Assembly: GCA_030696315.1 (NCBI GenBank)
Contig: JAUYSM010000109.1
Span: 1-64,000 of the forward strand
Length of the DNA: 64,000 nucleotides
DNA from: Pseudohongiella sp.
GTDB lineage: Bacteria; Pseudomonadota; Gammaproteobacteria; Pseudomonadales; Pseudohongiellaceae
Reading direction: 5' to 3'
Numbering within the stretch: position 1 is the first letter of the stretch; the number at the start of each line of letters is the position of its first letter. The notes below the pieces were generated by a model. That model was given only the letters and a program-made list of their open reading frames with translations, had not been told where the DNA came from and made no database searches. The translations under genes were made by a program, and so were the position numbers. This document shows, piece by piece, positions 38,346-47,631 of this stretch.

Positions 38346-39175
38346 CGCCCCACTGTTTCATAAAAGCGAATCACCTGTTTGCGCTGCTCTCCCCAACGAT
38401 AACCACCCAATGCGCCACTTTTGCGGATCACCCGATGGCATGGAATCAGCAGAGCAACCGGGTTGGCGGCAATGGCATTGGCAACCGCCCGGGTGGCGTT
38501 GGGCGTTTGTATGTGCTGCGCGATCCCGGAATAAGTCTGCGAGTCTCCGGGAGCGATTGCCAGCAGCGCACGCCAGACCGCTACTTGAAAATTACTGCCA
38601 GCCACATGCAGCGGCATTTTTTCTGCGGGCGTCTCACCACGTAACAACCAGCAGATCGCGCTGGCGGTCATCTCGGTGTGCCGATGGTCCTGGACAATCA
38701 CCGCGTTTGGCCATTGTGCCTGCAATCGCAGAATTTCTGCGTCTTTTCCGTCAGTCTCGGTAAACACCGCTTTGCAAATTCCACGAGGTGTTTGTGCAAT
38801 CAGCAACTCACCAAACGGAGTCATATGCAGCCCATAATTAATCTGCAGATCAATACCGCCTTTTTTAAATTCCCCCGGAGTCACCGCTTCCAGCGATACA
38901 AAGTGATCGTACAGTCTGGAGCTGCTACTGAGTCCGACTGATCCGGAGATATCCAATAAAGAGCGTTGCGCGGACACCTGGCTCTTGGCCTTTTCCAGCG
39001 TCATGACTTGCAGAAACCGTTTTGGGCTAATGCCTGCCCACTGACAAAACAGGCGCTGAAAATGGAACGCACTCAGATGTACATGCGCGGCCACCTGCTC
39101 CAGGGTCGGCTGTTGCTCGACATGTTGGCTAAGAAAATCGATGGCCTTGGCAATGCGTTGGTAGTCATTCATCAT
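38321..39175 (-). CDS. Ada-type AraC-HTH / O6-methylguanine-DNA methyltransferase without the N-terminal zinc (AdaA) domain
   Basis: AraC HTH LEQVAAHVHLSAFHFQRLFCQWAGISPKRF plus active site NPVALLIPCHRVIRKSGALGGYRWG. Confidence 0.92.
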   Translation of the reverse strand: MMNDYQRIAKAIDFLSQHVEQQPTLEQVAAHVHLSAFHFQRLFCQWAGISPKRFLQVMTLEKAKSQVSAQRSLLDISGSVGLSSSSRLYDHFVSLEAVTPGEFKKGGIDLQINYGLHMTPFGELLIAQTPRGICKAVFTETDGKDAEILRLQAQWPNAVIVQDHRHTEMTASAICWLLRGETPAEKMPLHVAGSNFQVAVWRALLAIAPGDSQTYSGIAQHIQTPNATRAVANAIAANPVALLIPCHRVIRKSGALGGYRWGEQRKQVIRFYETVGRHAAPDCA

Positions 39176-39249
39176 GAGGGCAGTATGTAATGCCGGCTGC
39201 ACGCTGTCGAACCGGATCTTGCTGTTTTTGGGATAAACGTAAGGGAATG

Positions 39250-39885
39250 ATGATGACAATCACACTGGATGATGAGCAAAAAATCAAGGCTGTCAAACAT
39301 CTCAGTCGTCAGGACAAGAAGCTGGCAGAACTGATAGAAAGAGTCGGCGAGTGTCGACTCAGTGGCAAGGGGCATCCTGACTTATTTGGGACGTTGGCTG
39401 ATGCCATCGTCAGCCAGCAGTTGTCCGGAAAAGCAGCTGCGACTATTTTTGGGCGCTTTTGTGTGTTGCTTGGCGCCGAGGATAAAAAACCGCAGCCTGC
39501 GCAATTGTCTGGAGTGACGGAGCAGCAATTGCGCTCGGTTGGGTTATCCCGAGCCAAATCGCTGGCGGTGCTGGATCTGGCGGACAAAATTGAACAGGGC
39601 ACTGTGTTGCCGTTATCAGTACTTGAGGCGATGCCTGACGAAGACATCATTCAGAACCTGATTCAGGTGCGTGGTATCGGGCGTTGGACAGCGGAGATGT
39701 TTCTGATGTTCCAGCTGGGCCGTGCGGATGTGCTACCCGTGGATGATCTTGGGGTGCGTAAGGGTTTTATGCTGACCTATGGTTTAGAGGCGATGCCGGA
39801 CAAAAAACTGTTGGTGCAGCATGCTGCTCGGTGGCAGCCATATCGGAGTGTGGCGTCTTGGTATATGTGGCGGGCGTTGGAGTAG
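39250..39885 (+). CDS. alkA: DNA-3-methyladenine glycosylase (AlkA-like, HhH-GPD)
   Basis: LADAIVSQQLSGKAAATIFGRF; LIQVRGIGRWTAEMFLMFQLGRADVLPVDDLGVRKG. Confidence 0.92.
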   Translation: MMTITLDDEQKIKAVKHLSRQDKKLAELIERVGECRLSGKGHPDLFGTLADAIVSQQLSGKAAATIFGRFCVLLGAEDKKPQPAQLSGVTEQQLRSVGLSRAKSLAVLDLADKIEQGTVLPLSVLEAMPDEDIIQNLIQVRGIGRWTAEMFLMFQLGRADVLPVDDLGVRKGFMLTYGLEAMPDKKLLVQHAARWQPYRSVASWYMWRALE

Positions 39886-39907
39886 TGGTTTTTATCTGGA
39901 TCTGCAG

Positions 39908-39988
39908 GGCAGGTGAGTAGTCGGACGCTCCTCAGGATGACGCTGCGCGTCTGATCATCCTTCGCTCACCTCCGACTACTCACCTGCC
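39908..39988. repeat. 81-bp nested palindrome with 18-bp perfect arms, between convergent genes
   Basis: GGCAGGTGAGTAGTCGGA (39908-39925)/TCCGACTACTCACCTGCC (39971-39988); inner AGGATGA/TCATCCT and GACGC-tgc-GCGTC. Confidence 0.85.
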
Positions 39989-40027
39989 TTGTTGGACTGC
40001 ATTGCCACCTTGGCCAAATTGCGTGCT

Positions 40028-40435
40028 CTACTGAGCCGCGGTGGTGTTTTCCAGTACAAAGCCCTCGTCTATCCAGCCGCAAACACCGCCTATCATTTTT
40101 TTCACGGGACGACCAAGACGCGCCAATCGGATAGCAGCCTTTTCAGTGGCGTTGCAATGTGGGCCTGCGCAATACACAACAAACAGCGTATTGGCGGGAT
40201 AAGCCGCCAAGGTTTCCTCGTTGATACGGGCGTGCGGCAATGAAATGGACTGCATCACGTGACCTCTTTTCCATGCCTCCTCCCCACGTACATCCAGCAA
40301 TACAAAGTCCTGACGACCGTTGCTGACAGCGTGATGTACATCCCAGCAGTCAGTTTCAAAGGCGAGCAGGGATTCAAAGTGTGCCAGTGCGTCGATGCTG
40401 GCCGCGGCGGCTGGTCTGGATACGGCTGATGACAT
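40028..40435 (-). CDS. Rhodanese-like domain protein
   Basis: DFVLLDVRGEEAWKRGHVMQSISLPHARI; LFVVYCAGPHCNATEKAAIRLARLGRPVKKMIGGVCGWIDEG. Confidence 0.9.
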   Translation of the reverse strand: MSSAVSRPAAAASIDALAHFESLLAFETDCWDVHHAVSNGRQDFVLLDVRGEEAWKRGHVMQSISLPHARINEETLAAYPANTLFVVYCAGPHCNATEKAAIRLARLGRPVKKMIGGVCGWIDEGFVLENTTAAQ

Positions 40436-40460
40436 AAAAAATACTCCTGTAGTTTATTTA

Positions 40461-40497
40461 GGGGACGGAGGGATCAAATTTTGATCCCTCCGTCCCC
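40461..40497. repeat. 37-bp perfect palindrome (18-bp arms, 1-nt centre), REP-like
   Basis: GGGGACGGAGGGATCAAA-T-TTTGATCCCTCCGTCCCC. Confidence 0.9.
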
Positions 40498-40557
40498 TCA
40501 TGCGTAATTGGCTTAAAAGACAACTTTCGATAGAATCCAGCCAATCTATCCTTTTGC

Positions 40558-41538
40558 ATGCAGGTCATCATGATCAAAGTAGCCATTCTTACCCGTGACC
40601 ACGGCGCATTTTTTGAGTTGGGTTGTGCGCTGGAATTGTTTGCCCTGCCCAGGCCAGAGTTTGATTCCTGGTATCAGTGTGAGGTGGTGAGTTTTGCATC
40701 CTGCCCGCTCAATATGCTGGGGGGAGTGCAGCTGACGGTTCGACAGGTCGATAATCTGGATGAGTTTGACATGCTGGTGGTGCCGGGCTGGCCGGCATCG
40801 GGTGCTGAGTTGATGCAGCTGCATCGTGAAGCTTTGCTGCGTTTTTACAAGGCAGGCAAACGCTTGCTGTCGTTTTGCTCAGGCGCTTTTTTACTGGGCG
40901 AGTTGGGTGTGTTGGAGGGCCGCGAGGCGACCACGCACTGGCGTTACGCTGCGCTGTTCCAGCAACGCTTTCCAGCCGTGCGATATGTGGAAGATGTGTT
41001 GTATGTGTACGACGGCCACATCGGTTGCTCAGCGGGCAGTGCTGCAGCAATCGATCTGGGGATCGAGGTGATTCGCCGGGATTTTGGGTATCAGATTGCC
41101 AATCAGGTAGCGCGTCGGCTGGTGTTGTCAGCACATCGCAAGGGTGGGCAATCACAGTTTGTTGAAACCCCTGTACTTGAACGGGCCAATCAGTTTTCAC
41201 AGGCATTGGACTGGGCCGTGCAAAATATTCGAGAGCCCATTGATATTAACGAGTTTGCCCAAAGAGCCCGGATGTCCCGGCGTACCTTTGACAGAAAGTT
41301 CCGCAGCACATTCAACATGAGTGCCAATGACTGGCTGATACAGCAGAAGCTTAATCTTGCCAAAGGACTGCTGGAGTCGACGGTACAAAAGTCAGTTGAG
41401 CCAGGCACCAGAGCGTGCAGCATTGAATGGATTGCCGGGCAATCCGGATTCGTCAACGCCATCACCATGCGCCATCACTTTCGCAAAGTGCTGGGCGTGT
41501 CGCCGACTCAATACCAAGAGCAGTTTGCCGGGGCTTGA
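40558..41538 (+). CDS. GlxA-type transcriptional regulator (DJ-1/PfpI-like + AraC HTH)
   Basis: LLSFCSGAFLLGELGVLEGREATTHWRYAALFQQRFP; MSRRTFDRKFRSTFNMSANDWLIQQKL. Confidence 0.9.
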   Translation: MQVIMIKVAILTRDHGAFFELGCALELFALPRPEFDSWYQCEVVSFASCPLNMLGGVQLTVRQVDNLDEFDMLVVPGWPASGAELMQLHREALLRFYKAGKRLLSFCSGAFLLGELGVLEGREATTHWRYAALFQQRFPAVRYVEDVLYVYDGHIGCSAGSAAAIDLGIEVIRRDFGYQIANQVARRLVLSAHRKGGQSQFVETPVLERANQFSQALDWAVQNIREPIDINEFAQRARMSRRTFDRKFRSTFNMSANDWLIQQKLNLAKGLLESTVQKSVEPGTRACSIEWIAGQSGFVNAITMRHHFRKVLGVSPTQYQEQFAGA

Positions 41539-41613
41539 AAAGCCGTCCATTGACATCTGCATCATCGAACACCATGATCCGGTGAAATTTTACACAGTGG
41601 TAACCCTTGTCTT

Positions 41614-43059
41614 ATGTGCTCAACTACTACAGAAACCTTGCAGTCCATGACTGATCGCGCCCAAACGCTCAAACAACAGGGCGATCTGGCGGGAGCGTTG
41701 TCCGTTTACGAAACTGCTGTGCAAGCCTGGCCACAAAGTGCTGTCGCACACCATAATCTTGCGTCAACGCTTGGGGATGCGGGGCGCTATGAAGAGTCGG
41801 CGCAAACAGCCATGAAGGCGATAAAGCTTGGTATACGGGCGCCGGAAACCCGTCTGGTGCTGGCTCGAGCGCATATGCATGCTGGGCAGCTCACTGCAGC
41901 GCAACTGGCGTATCGAGAGGCGATCAGTATGCGCCCGGATATGGTCACTGCGCTGTTCGAGCTGACTCAATTGTTGTGGATGAGCAGTGCCGATCAGAAC
42001 ATTGCCTTGCAGCCCCTGGTGAATGCAGTTCGTGCTTTCCCGATGTCAGCAGACTTGCATATGGCACTGTCTCAAGCGCTTGAATTCACTGGTGATAAGC
42101 AGGGTGCCGTGCGTGTAATTCTGGATCTGGCAACACGCAATGCTGCCGATGGGCTGTTGATGGTGCGCGCAGCTGATCTGTTGTTGGATATTGGCAATCT
42201 CGAGCATGGACGTGAATTGGCAATTCGCGCCTTCACGGCGGACCGTTCCTCTTTTCCGGCGCTGATGGCGGTAGCGCGCGCTGCATTGGCCTGTGGCGAA
42301 GTAGAGGGAGCGAGCGCGGCGGTCATTGAAGCATTAAATCGTCGTCCCTTTGATCAGCACGTGCTGGCGCTGCAGGCGATGGTCTGGCGTATGAGCAACA
42401 ATCCGGGCTTTGATGCTTTGTACGACTACTCTTCCATGGTCAGATCCTATTTTATTGAGCCACCGGCAGGTTGGAGCACGCGGGCGGACTATCTGGCAGA
42501 TCTGGCCGTTGAGCTTAAGGAGGCGCATCACTTCCGCACCCATCCATTTGGTCATTCTGTCCGGCAAGGCAGTCAATTGGCCAATATTTTTACAGTCGGT
42601 ACACCTGCCATACAGGGCTTTCTGCAAGCCTTGCAGGCACCGGTTAACGCGCACCTGGAACACCTCGGCTCGGGTCCTGATCCGCTACGCAGGCGCAACA
42701 ACGGGTCCTGGCTGATACAGGGGATCTGGTCGGTGATGCTGAGGCCGGGCGGATTTCATGTAGACCACGTGCATCAGGAAGGTTGGCTGTCATCCGCGTT
42801 TTATGTGGAATTGCCGTCTGTGGTCACCAGCCCCGATGCCAAAAAAGCAAAAGGGCAGGGCAGTGCGGCAACAAAAGAGGGTTGGATACGTTTTGGACAA
42901 CCCGGGTCACCGGTACAACCGGCGCAGCCTGCCCAACACTTTGTGCAGCCGGAACCTGGCATGCTGGTGCTGTTCCCTTCTTATATGTGGCACGGCACGG
43001 TGCCGTTCAGTGGTAAACAGCCGCGCCTGACCATTGCGATGGATATCATCCCTGGCTGA
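41614..43059 (+). CDS. TPR-repeat protein with C-terminal putative 2OG-Fe(II) oxygenase domain
   Basis: N-terminal TPRs; LRPGGFHVDHVHQEGWLSSAFYVELP...PEPGMLVLFPSYMWHGTVPFSGKQPRLTIAMDI. Confidence 0.85.
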   Translation: MCSTTTETLQSMTDRAQTLKQQGDLAGALSVYETAVQAWPQSAVAHHNLASTLGDAGRYEESAQTAMKAIKLGIRAPETRLVLARAHMHAGQLTAAQLAYREAISMRPDMVTALFELTQLLWMSSADQNIALQPLVNAVRAFPMSADLHMALSQALEFTGDKQGAVRVILDLATRNAADGLLMVRAADLLLDIGNLEHGRELAIRAFTADRSSFPALMAVARAALACGEVEGASAAVIEALNRRPFDQHVLALQAMVWRMSNNPGFDALYDYSSMVRSYFIEPPAGWSTRADYLADLAVELKEAHHFRTHPFGHSVRQGSQLANIFTVGTPAIQGFLQALQAPVNAHLEHLGSGPDPLRRRNNGSWLIQGIWSVMLRPGGFHVDHVHQEGWLSSAFYVELPSVVTSPDAKKAKGQGSAATKEGWIRFGQPGSPVQPAQPAQHFVQPEPGMLVLFPSYMWHGTVPFSGKQPRLTIAMDIIPG

Positions 43060-43129
43060 GAAAGTTCTGACAGCAGAATCGCCGGCCGCTCTTTGATCGG
43101 GTCAAAAAGCAGCCGGGCGAAAACGACAA

Positions 43130-44767
43130 TCAGGCCTGGCGGATCACATGTTCACCGGCAAAGCTGTCCATCGGTGCGATGGCCTCCACCGCGTACTCTT
43201 GCTCCATGACAGTGGATACGTAGTAGTAAGCGTTGGACACTTTTTCGCGGGTAATGTCCAGCTCCATCCAACCGCGACCCAAGCCGCGCATGTAACGCAT
43301 TTCGGGGCTTGCCCTCATGAAGGCATTGACCAGTTGTTCCTCGGGTAATGGCATAAACGATTCAAAACCCGGCGAGCTGACACTGGGGGTGCCAAATTCC
43401 ACTGCAATGGCGTCGCCGTCATCATCATGCAGATCAAATGCCCAAGAGCTGTGTGTATCGCCTGCCAATACAACAGCGTTGTTGGCATGTTCGCGGAACA
43501 TCTGTAAGACCCGTTCGCGATTGGCGGGATAACCATCCCAGGCATCAAAATTCAGCGGCAGACCCAGTTGGCCACGTTCGCGTAACATCGCATAGCGACT
43601 ATTGGCGACGGCCTCACGTACCTCAGGTGCAAATTCTTCATTGGCGACCAGCGGGATATTCTTACGGCCCATGATCACCTGTTGTCCGATGATCTGCCAG
43701 GGATTGCCCGCATCTTTTGAGGTCTGCAGTTTTGCGGCCAGCCAGCTTTCCTGCTGACCACCAATAATTGACCGCGAGTCATCAGCCAGTTGGCTGCGCA
43801 GCATGTCGATATTCATATTGTGTGTCAGTTGCTCATCGCGGCCTACCAGACGGGTATCCATCATGATCAGCGAGGCAAGGTCGCCAAAATCAAAACTGCG
43901 GTAGATGATACCTTCTGCCATGCTGCCTTGTTCGCGGATGGGCAACCACTCGTGGAACGCCTGAATGGCTGCCAACCTGCGTGCACCAAAGTCGCCTTCA
44001 CCCTGGTCAGGATTGTGGTTCTCAGCGCCTTCTTTGAAGGTGTTGTTGGTGATCTCGTGATCATCCCACACGCAAATAAATGGATGCGCCTGGTGGATGG
44101 CCTGCAGATCTGCATCACTGCGGTATAAGCCGTAACGCATGCGGTAGTCTTCCAGCGACACAATTTCGTGGACGGGTTGTACGTGCCGGCCTTTTTCCAG
44201 TATCAGCGGGTTGGCATAACCACCATCGGGGTACTCATAAATGTAGTCGCCCAGATGCACCACGGCGTCACAGTCGCGGGCGGCGATTTCCCGATAAACG
44301 TTGAAGTAACCTTGTGGGTAATTTGAACACGACACAACGGCCAGTCGCGCTTGTTCCACACCCGCTGCCGGCAAGGTGCGTGTCCGACCAATTGGGCTGC
44401 TCACGCCTTGTGCGGTAAACCGGTAGAAGTAGCTTTGCCCGGGTTCCAGGCCAGATGCATCCACTTTGACCGTGAAGTCGCGCGCCGGGCCGGTACTTGC
44501 AGTGCCCGATGCCACAATATTGGCAAAGCGCTGATCGCTGGCAACCTGCCACTCTAGTTGTACGGCCTCAGGTACACCGCTGCCGGGTAATACCCGCGTC
44601 CACAAAATGACACGATCCTGCAGAGGATCGCCACTGGCCACGCCATGCGTAAAATGTGCTGCTGCTGCCGCCAATACCGGCATGCCGCGTACCGATAAAC
44701 TACCCAGCATGACGGCAGAAACTGCCAGAAAACGGCGACGGTTGAGCTGAAAAAGATTCTGGGACAT
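43130..44767 (-). CDS. phoD: PhoD-type alkaline phosphatase (Tat-exported)
   Basis: NRRRFLAVSAVMLGSLSV Tat signal; HGVASGDPLQDRVILWTRV; CDAVVHLGDYIYEY; FICVWDDHEITNNTFK; VVLAGDTHSSWAFDL. Confidence 0.94.
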   Translation of the reverse strand: MSQNLFQLNRRRFLAVSAVMLGSLSVRGMPVLAAAAAHFTHGVASGDPLQDRVILWTRVLPGSGVPEAVQLEWQVASDQRFANIVASGTASTGPARDFTVKVDASGLEPGQSYFYRFTAQGVSSPIGRTRTLPAAGVEQARLAVVSCSNYPQGYFNVYREIAARDCDAVVHLGDYIYEYPDGGYANPLILEKGRHVQPVHEIVSLEDYRMRYGLYRSDADLQAIHQAHPFICVWDDHEITNNTFKEGAENHNPDQGEGDFGARRLAAIQAFHEWLPIREQGSMAEGIIYRSFDFGDLASLIMMDTRLVGRDEQLTHNMNIDMLRSQLADDSRSIIGGQQESWLAAKLQTSKDAGNPWQIIGQQVIMGRKNIPLVANEEFAPEVREAVANSRYAMLRERGQLGLPLNFDAWDGYPANRERVLQMFREHANNAVVLAGDTHSSWAFDLHDDDGDAIAVEFGTPSVSSPGFESFMPLPEEQLVNAFMRASPEMRYMRGLGRGWMELDITREKVSNAYYYVSTVMEQEYAVEAIAPMDSFAGEHVIRQA

Positions 44768-44839
44768 GGCGACGTGCTCCTGTGTTAACGGAATGCGCTG
44801 TATCCTGCCACCTCAAAAAGACAACTTGGTGACAGGAGG

Positions 44840-45064
44840 TCAGTTGATTTTTCTAACGGAAACCAGCTTGTTGTCATCGTCAATATCAAGGCAAAAGCTG
44901 CCGTGGATTCCAGTATGCGTGACAAAGCGTTGCAGAATGGCAGATGGAAACTGAACTTTGCGTCCATCGCGGGCGGTACAGATCACTTGGCGCACGGCGC
45001 CTTGATAGTGGCGTTGGTACTGCTCCGGTGAAATATGCAGGTCAACAACAATAGATTTAGGCAT
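44840..45064 (-). CDS. DUF2835 family small protein
   Basis: IVVDLHISPEQYQRHYQGAVRQVICTARDGRKVQFPSAILQRFVTHTGIHGSFCLDID. Confidence 0.8.
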   Translation of the reverse strand: MPKSIVVDLHISPEQYQRHYQGAVRQVICTARDGRKVQFPSAILQRFVTHTGIHGSFCLDIDDDNKLVSVRKIN

Positions 45065-45104
45065 GGTTGTGATACTTTTCTAAAAACACAGGACGGTTTA
45101 AAAG

Positions 45105-45527
45105 TTACATCAGGCGACTTGCCAGGAAAATGAGTACAGCGTAGCGCAGACTTTTGCCGATCGCCACCAGCAGCAGGAACAGCCAGAATTGCACTCTGAG
45201 TGCGCCTGCGACAAAGGTAAGTGGGTCACCCACGACGGGTAACCACGCCAGCAACAGGCTCCAGACCCCATATCGATTAAATTGATCCTGTGCGCGACTG
45301 AGTTGCTCTGCTGATACCGGAAACCAGGGCTTGTCTCGAAATTTCACAATTTGACAACCAAGATACCAGTTAAGACAGGATCCCAGAGTATTGCCCACGG
45401 TTGCTGCCAACCAGAGCAGCCAAGGGGTGTAGCCTTGTTGGAACAGCGCCAATAGCAACACTTCGGATGATGCCGGAAACAGGGTCGCCGCAATAAATCC
45501 GGTCAATGCCAGGGATAAATACATCAC
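45105..45527 (-). CDS. DedA/YqaA-type membrane protein
   Basis: LALTGFIAATLFPASSEVLLLALFQQGYTPWLLWLAATVGNTLGSCLNWYLG. Confidence 0.9.
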   Translation of the reverse strand: MMYLSLALTGFIAATLFPASSEVLLLALFQQGYTPWLLWLAATVGNTLGSCLNWYLGCQIVKFRDKPWFPVSAEQLSRAQDQFNRYGVWSLLLAWLPVVGDPLTFVAGALRVQFWLFLLLVAIGKSLRYAVLIFLASRLM

Positions 45528-45546
45528 AAATGCAGGATCTCATAAC

Positions 45547-47631
45547 TCATGGAGCTAACTCAAACAAGGGCTGCTGAGCGCGTGCAACGCCCATCAACAC
45601 CGGTTTGAAGGCGGGTAACAAAAATCCATCCGCTATCAAGGTATCGGTCGCCGTCTCATATTGACGTAGATAGTCATCAAAATCCCGGTACAAACTTGCA
45701 ATGGAGGGACGCGGATCACCAGCCGCGTGTGCCGCCTGATCCGTGCGTGGCAAGGGCAAATAACCGCCGCTTAAAGTGGCCAGTTCGGTATCGGCTCCGG
45801 TAGCTGTCGCGCGCAGATTCCATGGCAGGAAAGTAGCCAGCGGTACCGAGGTCAGTGGGGGCAGAATGAGACCTGTTGCAAGATCATTATTGTCGCTGCC
45901 AGTTGCGGGAACCCGCGCGCCATATTTACGCTCGCTGCTGAAATCGCGCAGCGCAACAATGCCATGACTGAGAAAGGTTTCACCAAAATCGGCATGGATG
46001 ACCTGGTACATGGTGCGGGGATGTTGGATGCCGGGTATGGCTCGCCAGACCGCAGGATTGATCTCGCCACTGTCATTGCCGGCCTGGTTCAGATGCGAGC
46101 TCACCAGTGTGCCGTTGCTGATTTTTGGGTACACCGAGTCCGGCGGTGTTTTGCCTTCATTCACCCAGTCCAGCATGGCGGACAACAGTGATTCGGCAAT
46201 CGGGGTCCACAGATTGGGGTTGGCAGGCAGTTGCCCGGTGCTCGGCGCGCCAGCAACACCGTTACCCGCGCTGTGCGGGGAGCCGCCAATGGTGTAAAAA
46301 CGCACATTGTCCGGAATATCGGCATCACTGAGGCCCAAGGCATCGGTATGCGGCAGTGATCCGCCTCGCAGCCAATATTCATTACTGGTCTGGATGTGCA
46401 TCAGCCTGGGTTCAGTGCCGCTGGCACGCGCGTTTTTGAGAATGCCATCGCTGCGACCAGTAAAGGGGTCAATGCTGTCGCCATAGGTGAACGGAAAATA
46501 ATCATTCGGGAACAGATGGTTTTCGTGTTGGCCATTGGTACGTGTAGGCATGGCAAAACGCTGGTTGAACATACCAAAACCGGCTCCGGCAATCAGCGGG
46601 ACTACCCCGTCAAACACGTGTCGGCCGCGCAGGTCTTCATTAAAGCCCTGATACAGAAACTGTCGTAGCAGTCGACCACTTTGTGAATAGCCCCAGGCCA
46701 CAGTGGACGTAATCGGTCGCAATTTCAGGGCATTCATTTGCATCGCCAGTGCCGTTGGAGCCGGGTCATCCAAGGCGTAGCGCAGCGCTGAGACCACATC
46801 GCGAATACCCGCCAGTCCGGCGCCGCTGAGCACCGGATCTTGCGCTTCATAACTGAGTTCGTAGATATATCCGGCTTGTAAACCGCCCTGCAGGTTCAGG
46901 GTAATCAGCGGCTGATTACTGTCAGGCGCCGCCTGGATGTTGAGCGTAAACTGATCGCGTGCAATAGGCTGGCGATCAAAATCCTGACGCGCGCGTACGC
47001 TCAAAGTGGCATGTTCCGAACCGCTTGCGGTCGGCACATAGGCCAGATGGAAACTGCCGGCGATATTGAGGTCATTGCTGTTGCTGGACGGGATAATCTC
47101 GTAGCGCACCTGACCGCTGACAGGCGCCTCCTGATCGGAAACCACTGGTGCAAACAGGCGCAGTCGGTCCTCTGCCGGCGGAATTTCATTAATCCAGCCG
47201 GTGGCAATAAAGGTGTGTCCCTGCAATGCCAAGGGATGTGACAGGGACACTTCTGGTGGTAATCGGCTGCCACCACGATTGTTAACGTGATACAGCAGAC
47301 TGGTGCTGAGTGTTTCCCCGCGTGGTATCAGCAACTTGAAGTCGCTGGAAAATTCGATCAGGCCGTTGGTGTTCAGCGGCGCATAGTGGATATCCACTAT
47401 TTTCTGATTGCCCTGATGCTGCGGATCGAGCGTGAAATGCAACACCCCGGTAATTTTTTCATAGATCGCCGGGCTGCCCGGGTCGCTCAGCAAAACCCGG
47501 CTGCGAATCTCTATGCCGGACAGCTCTGCGTGCAGCGCGGTGCTGAACAGCTGCATAAACATCAGCATGACCATCAACAGCGGTCGGTGCAGTTTCAAGT
47601 GTGTCGAAAACCAGCGTGTCAACATAGACAA
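45547..47631 (-). CDS. Secreted large alpha/beta hydrolase-domain protein (Abhydrolase_10 type)
   Basis: Signal peptide; TVAWGYSQSGRLLRQFLYQGFNEDLRGRHVFDGVVPLIAG GYSQSG elbow. Confidence 0.8.
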   Translation of the reverse strand: MSMLTRWFSTHLKLHRPLLMVMLMFMQLFSTALHAELSGIEIRSRVLLSDPGSPAIYEKITGVLHFTLDPQHQGNQKIVDIHYAPLNTNGLIEFSSDFKLLIPRGETLSTSLLYHVNNRGGSRLPPEVSLSHPLALQGHTFIATGWINEIPPAEDRLRLFAPVVSDQEAPVSGQVRYEIIPSSNSNDLNIAGSFHLAYVPTASGSEHATLSVRARQDFDRQPIARDQFTLNIQAAPDSNQPLITLNLQGGLQAGYIYELSYEAQDPVLSGAGLAGIRDVVSALRYALDDPAPTALAMQMNALKLRPITSTVAWGYSQSGRLLRQFLYQGFNEDLRGRHVFDGVVPLIAGAGFGMFNQRFAMPTRTNGQHENHLFPNDYFPFTYGDSIDPFTGRSDGILKNARASGTEPRLMHIQTSNEYWLRGGSLPHTDALGLSDADIPDNVRFYTIGGSPHSAGNGVAGAPSTGQLPANPNLWTPIAESLLSAMLDWVNEGKTPPDSVYPKISNGTLVSSHLNQAGNDSGEINPAVWRAIPGIQHPRTMYQVIHADFGETFLSHGIVALRDFSSERKYGARVPATGSDNNDLATGLILPPLTSVPLATFLPWNLRATATGADTELATLSGGYLPLPRTDQAAHAAGDPRPSIASLYRDFDDYLRQYETATDTLIADGFLLPAFKPVLMGVARAQQPLFELAP

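Noticed and set aside
39908-40497. Possible CRISPR-like repeats
   Set aside because: The two palindromes differ in sequence and occur once each, with no spacer periodicity.
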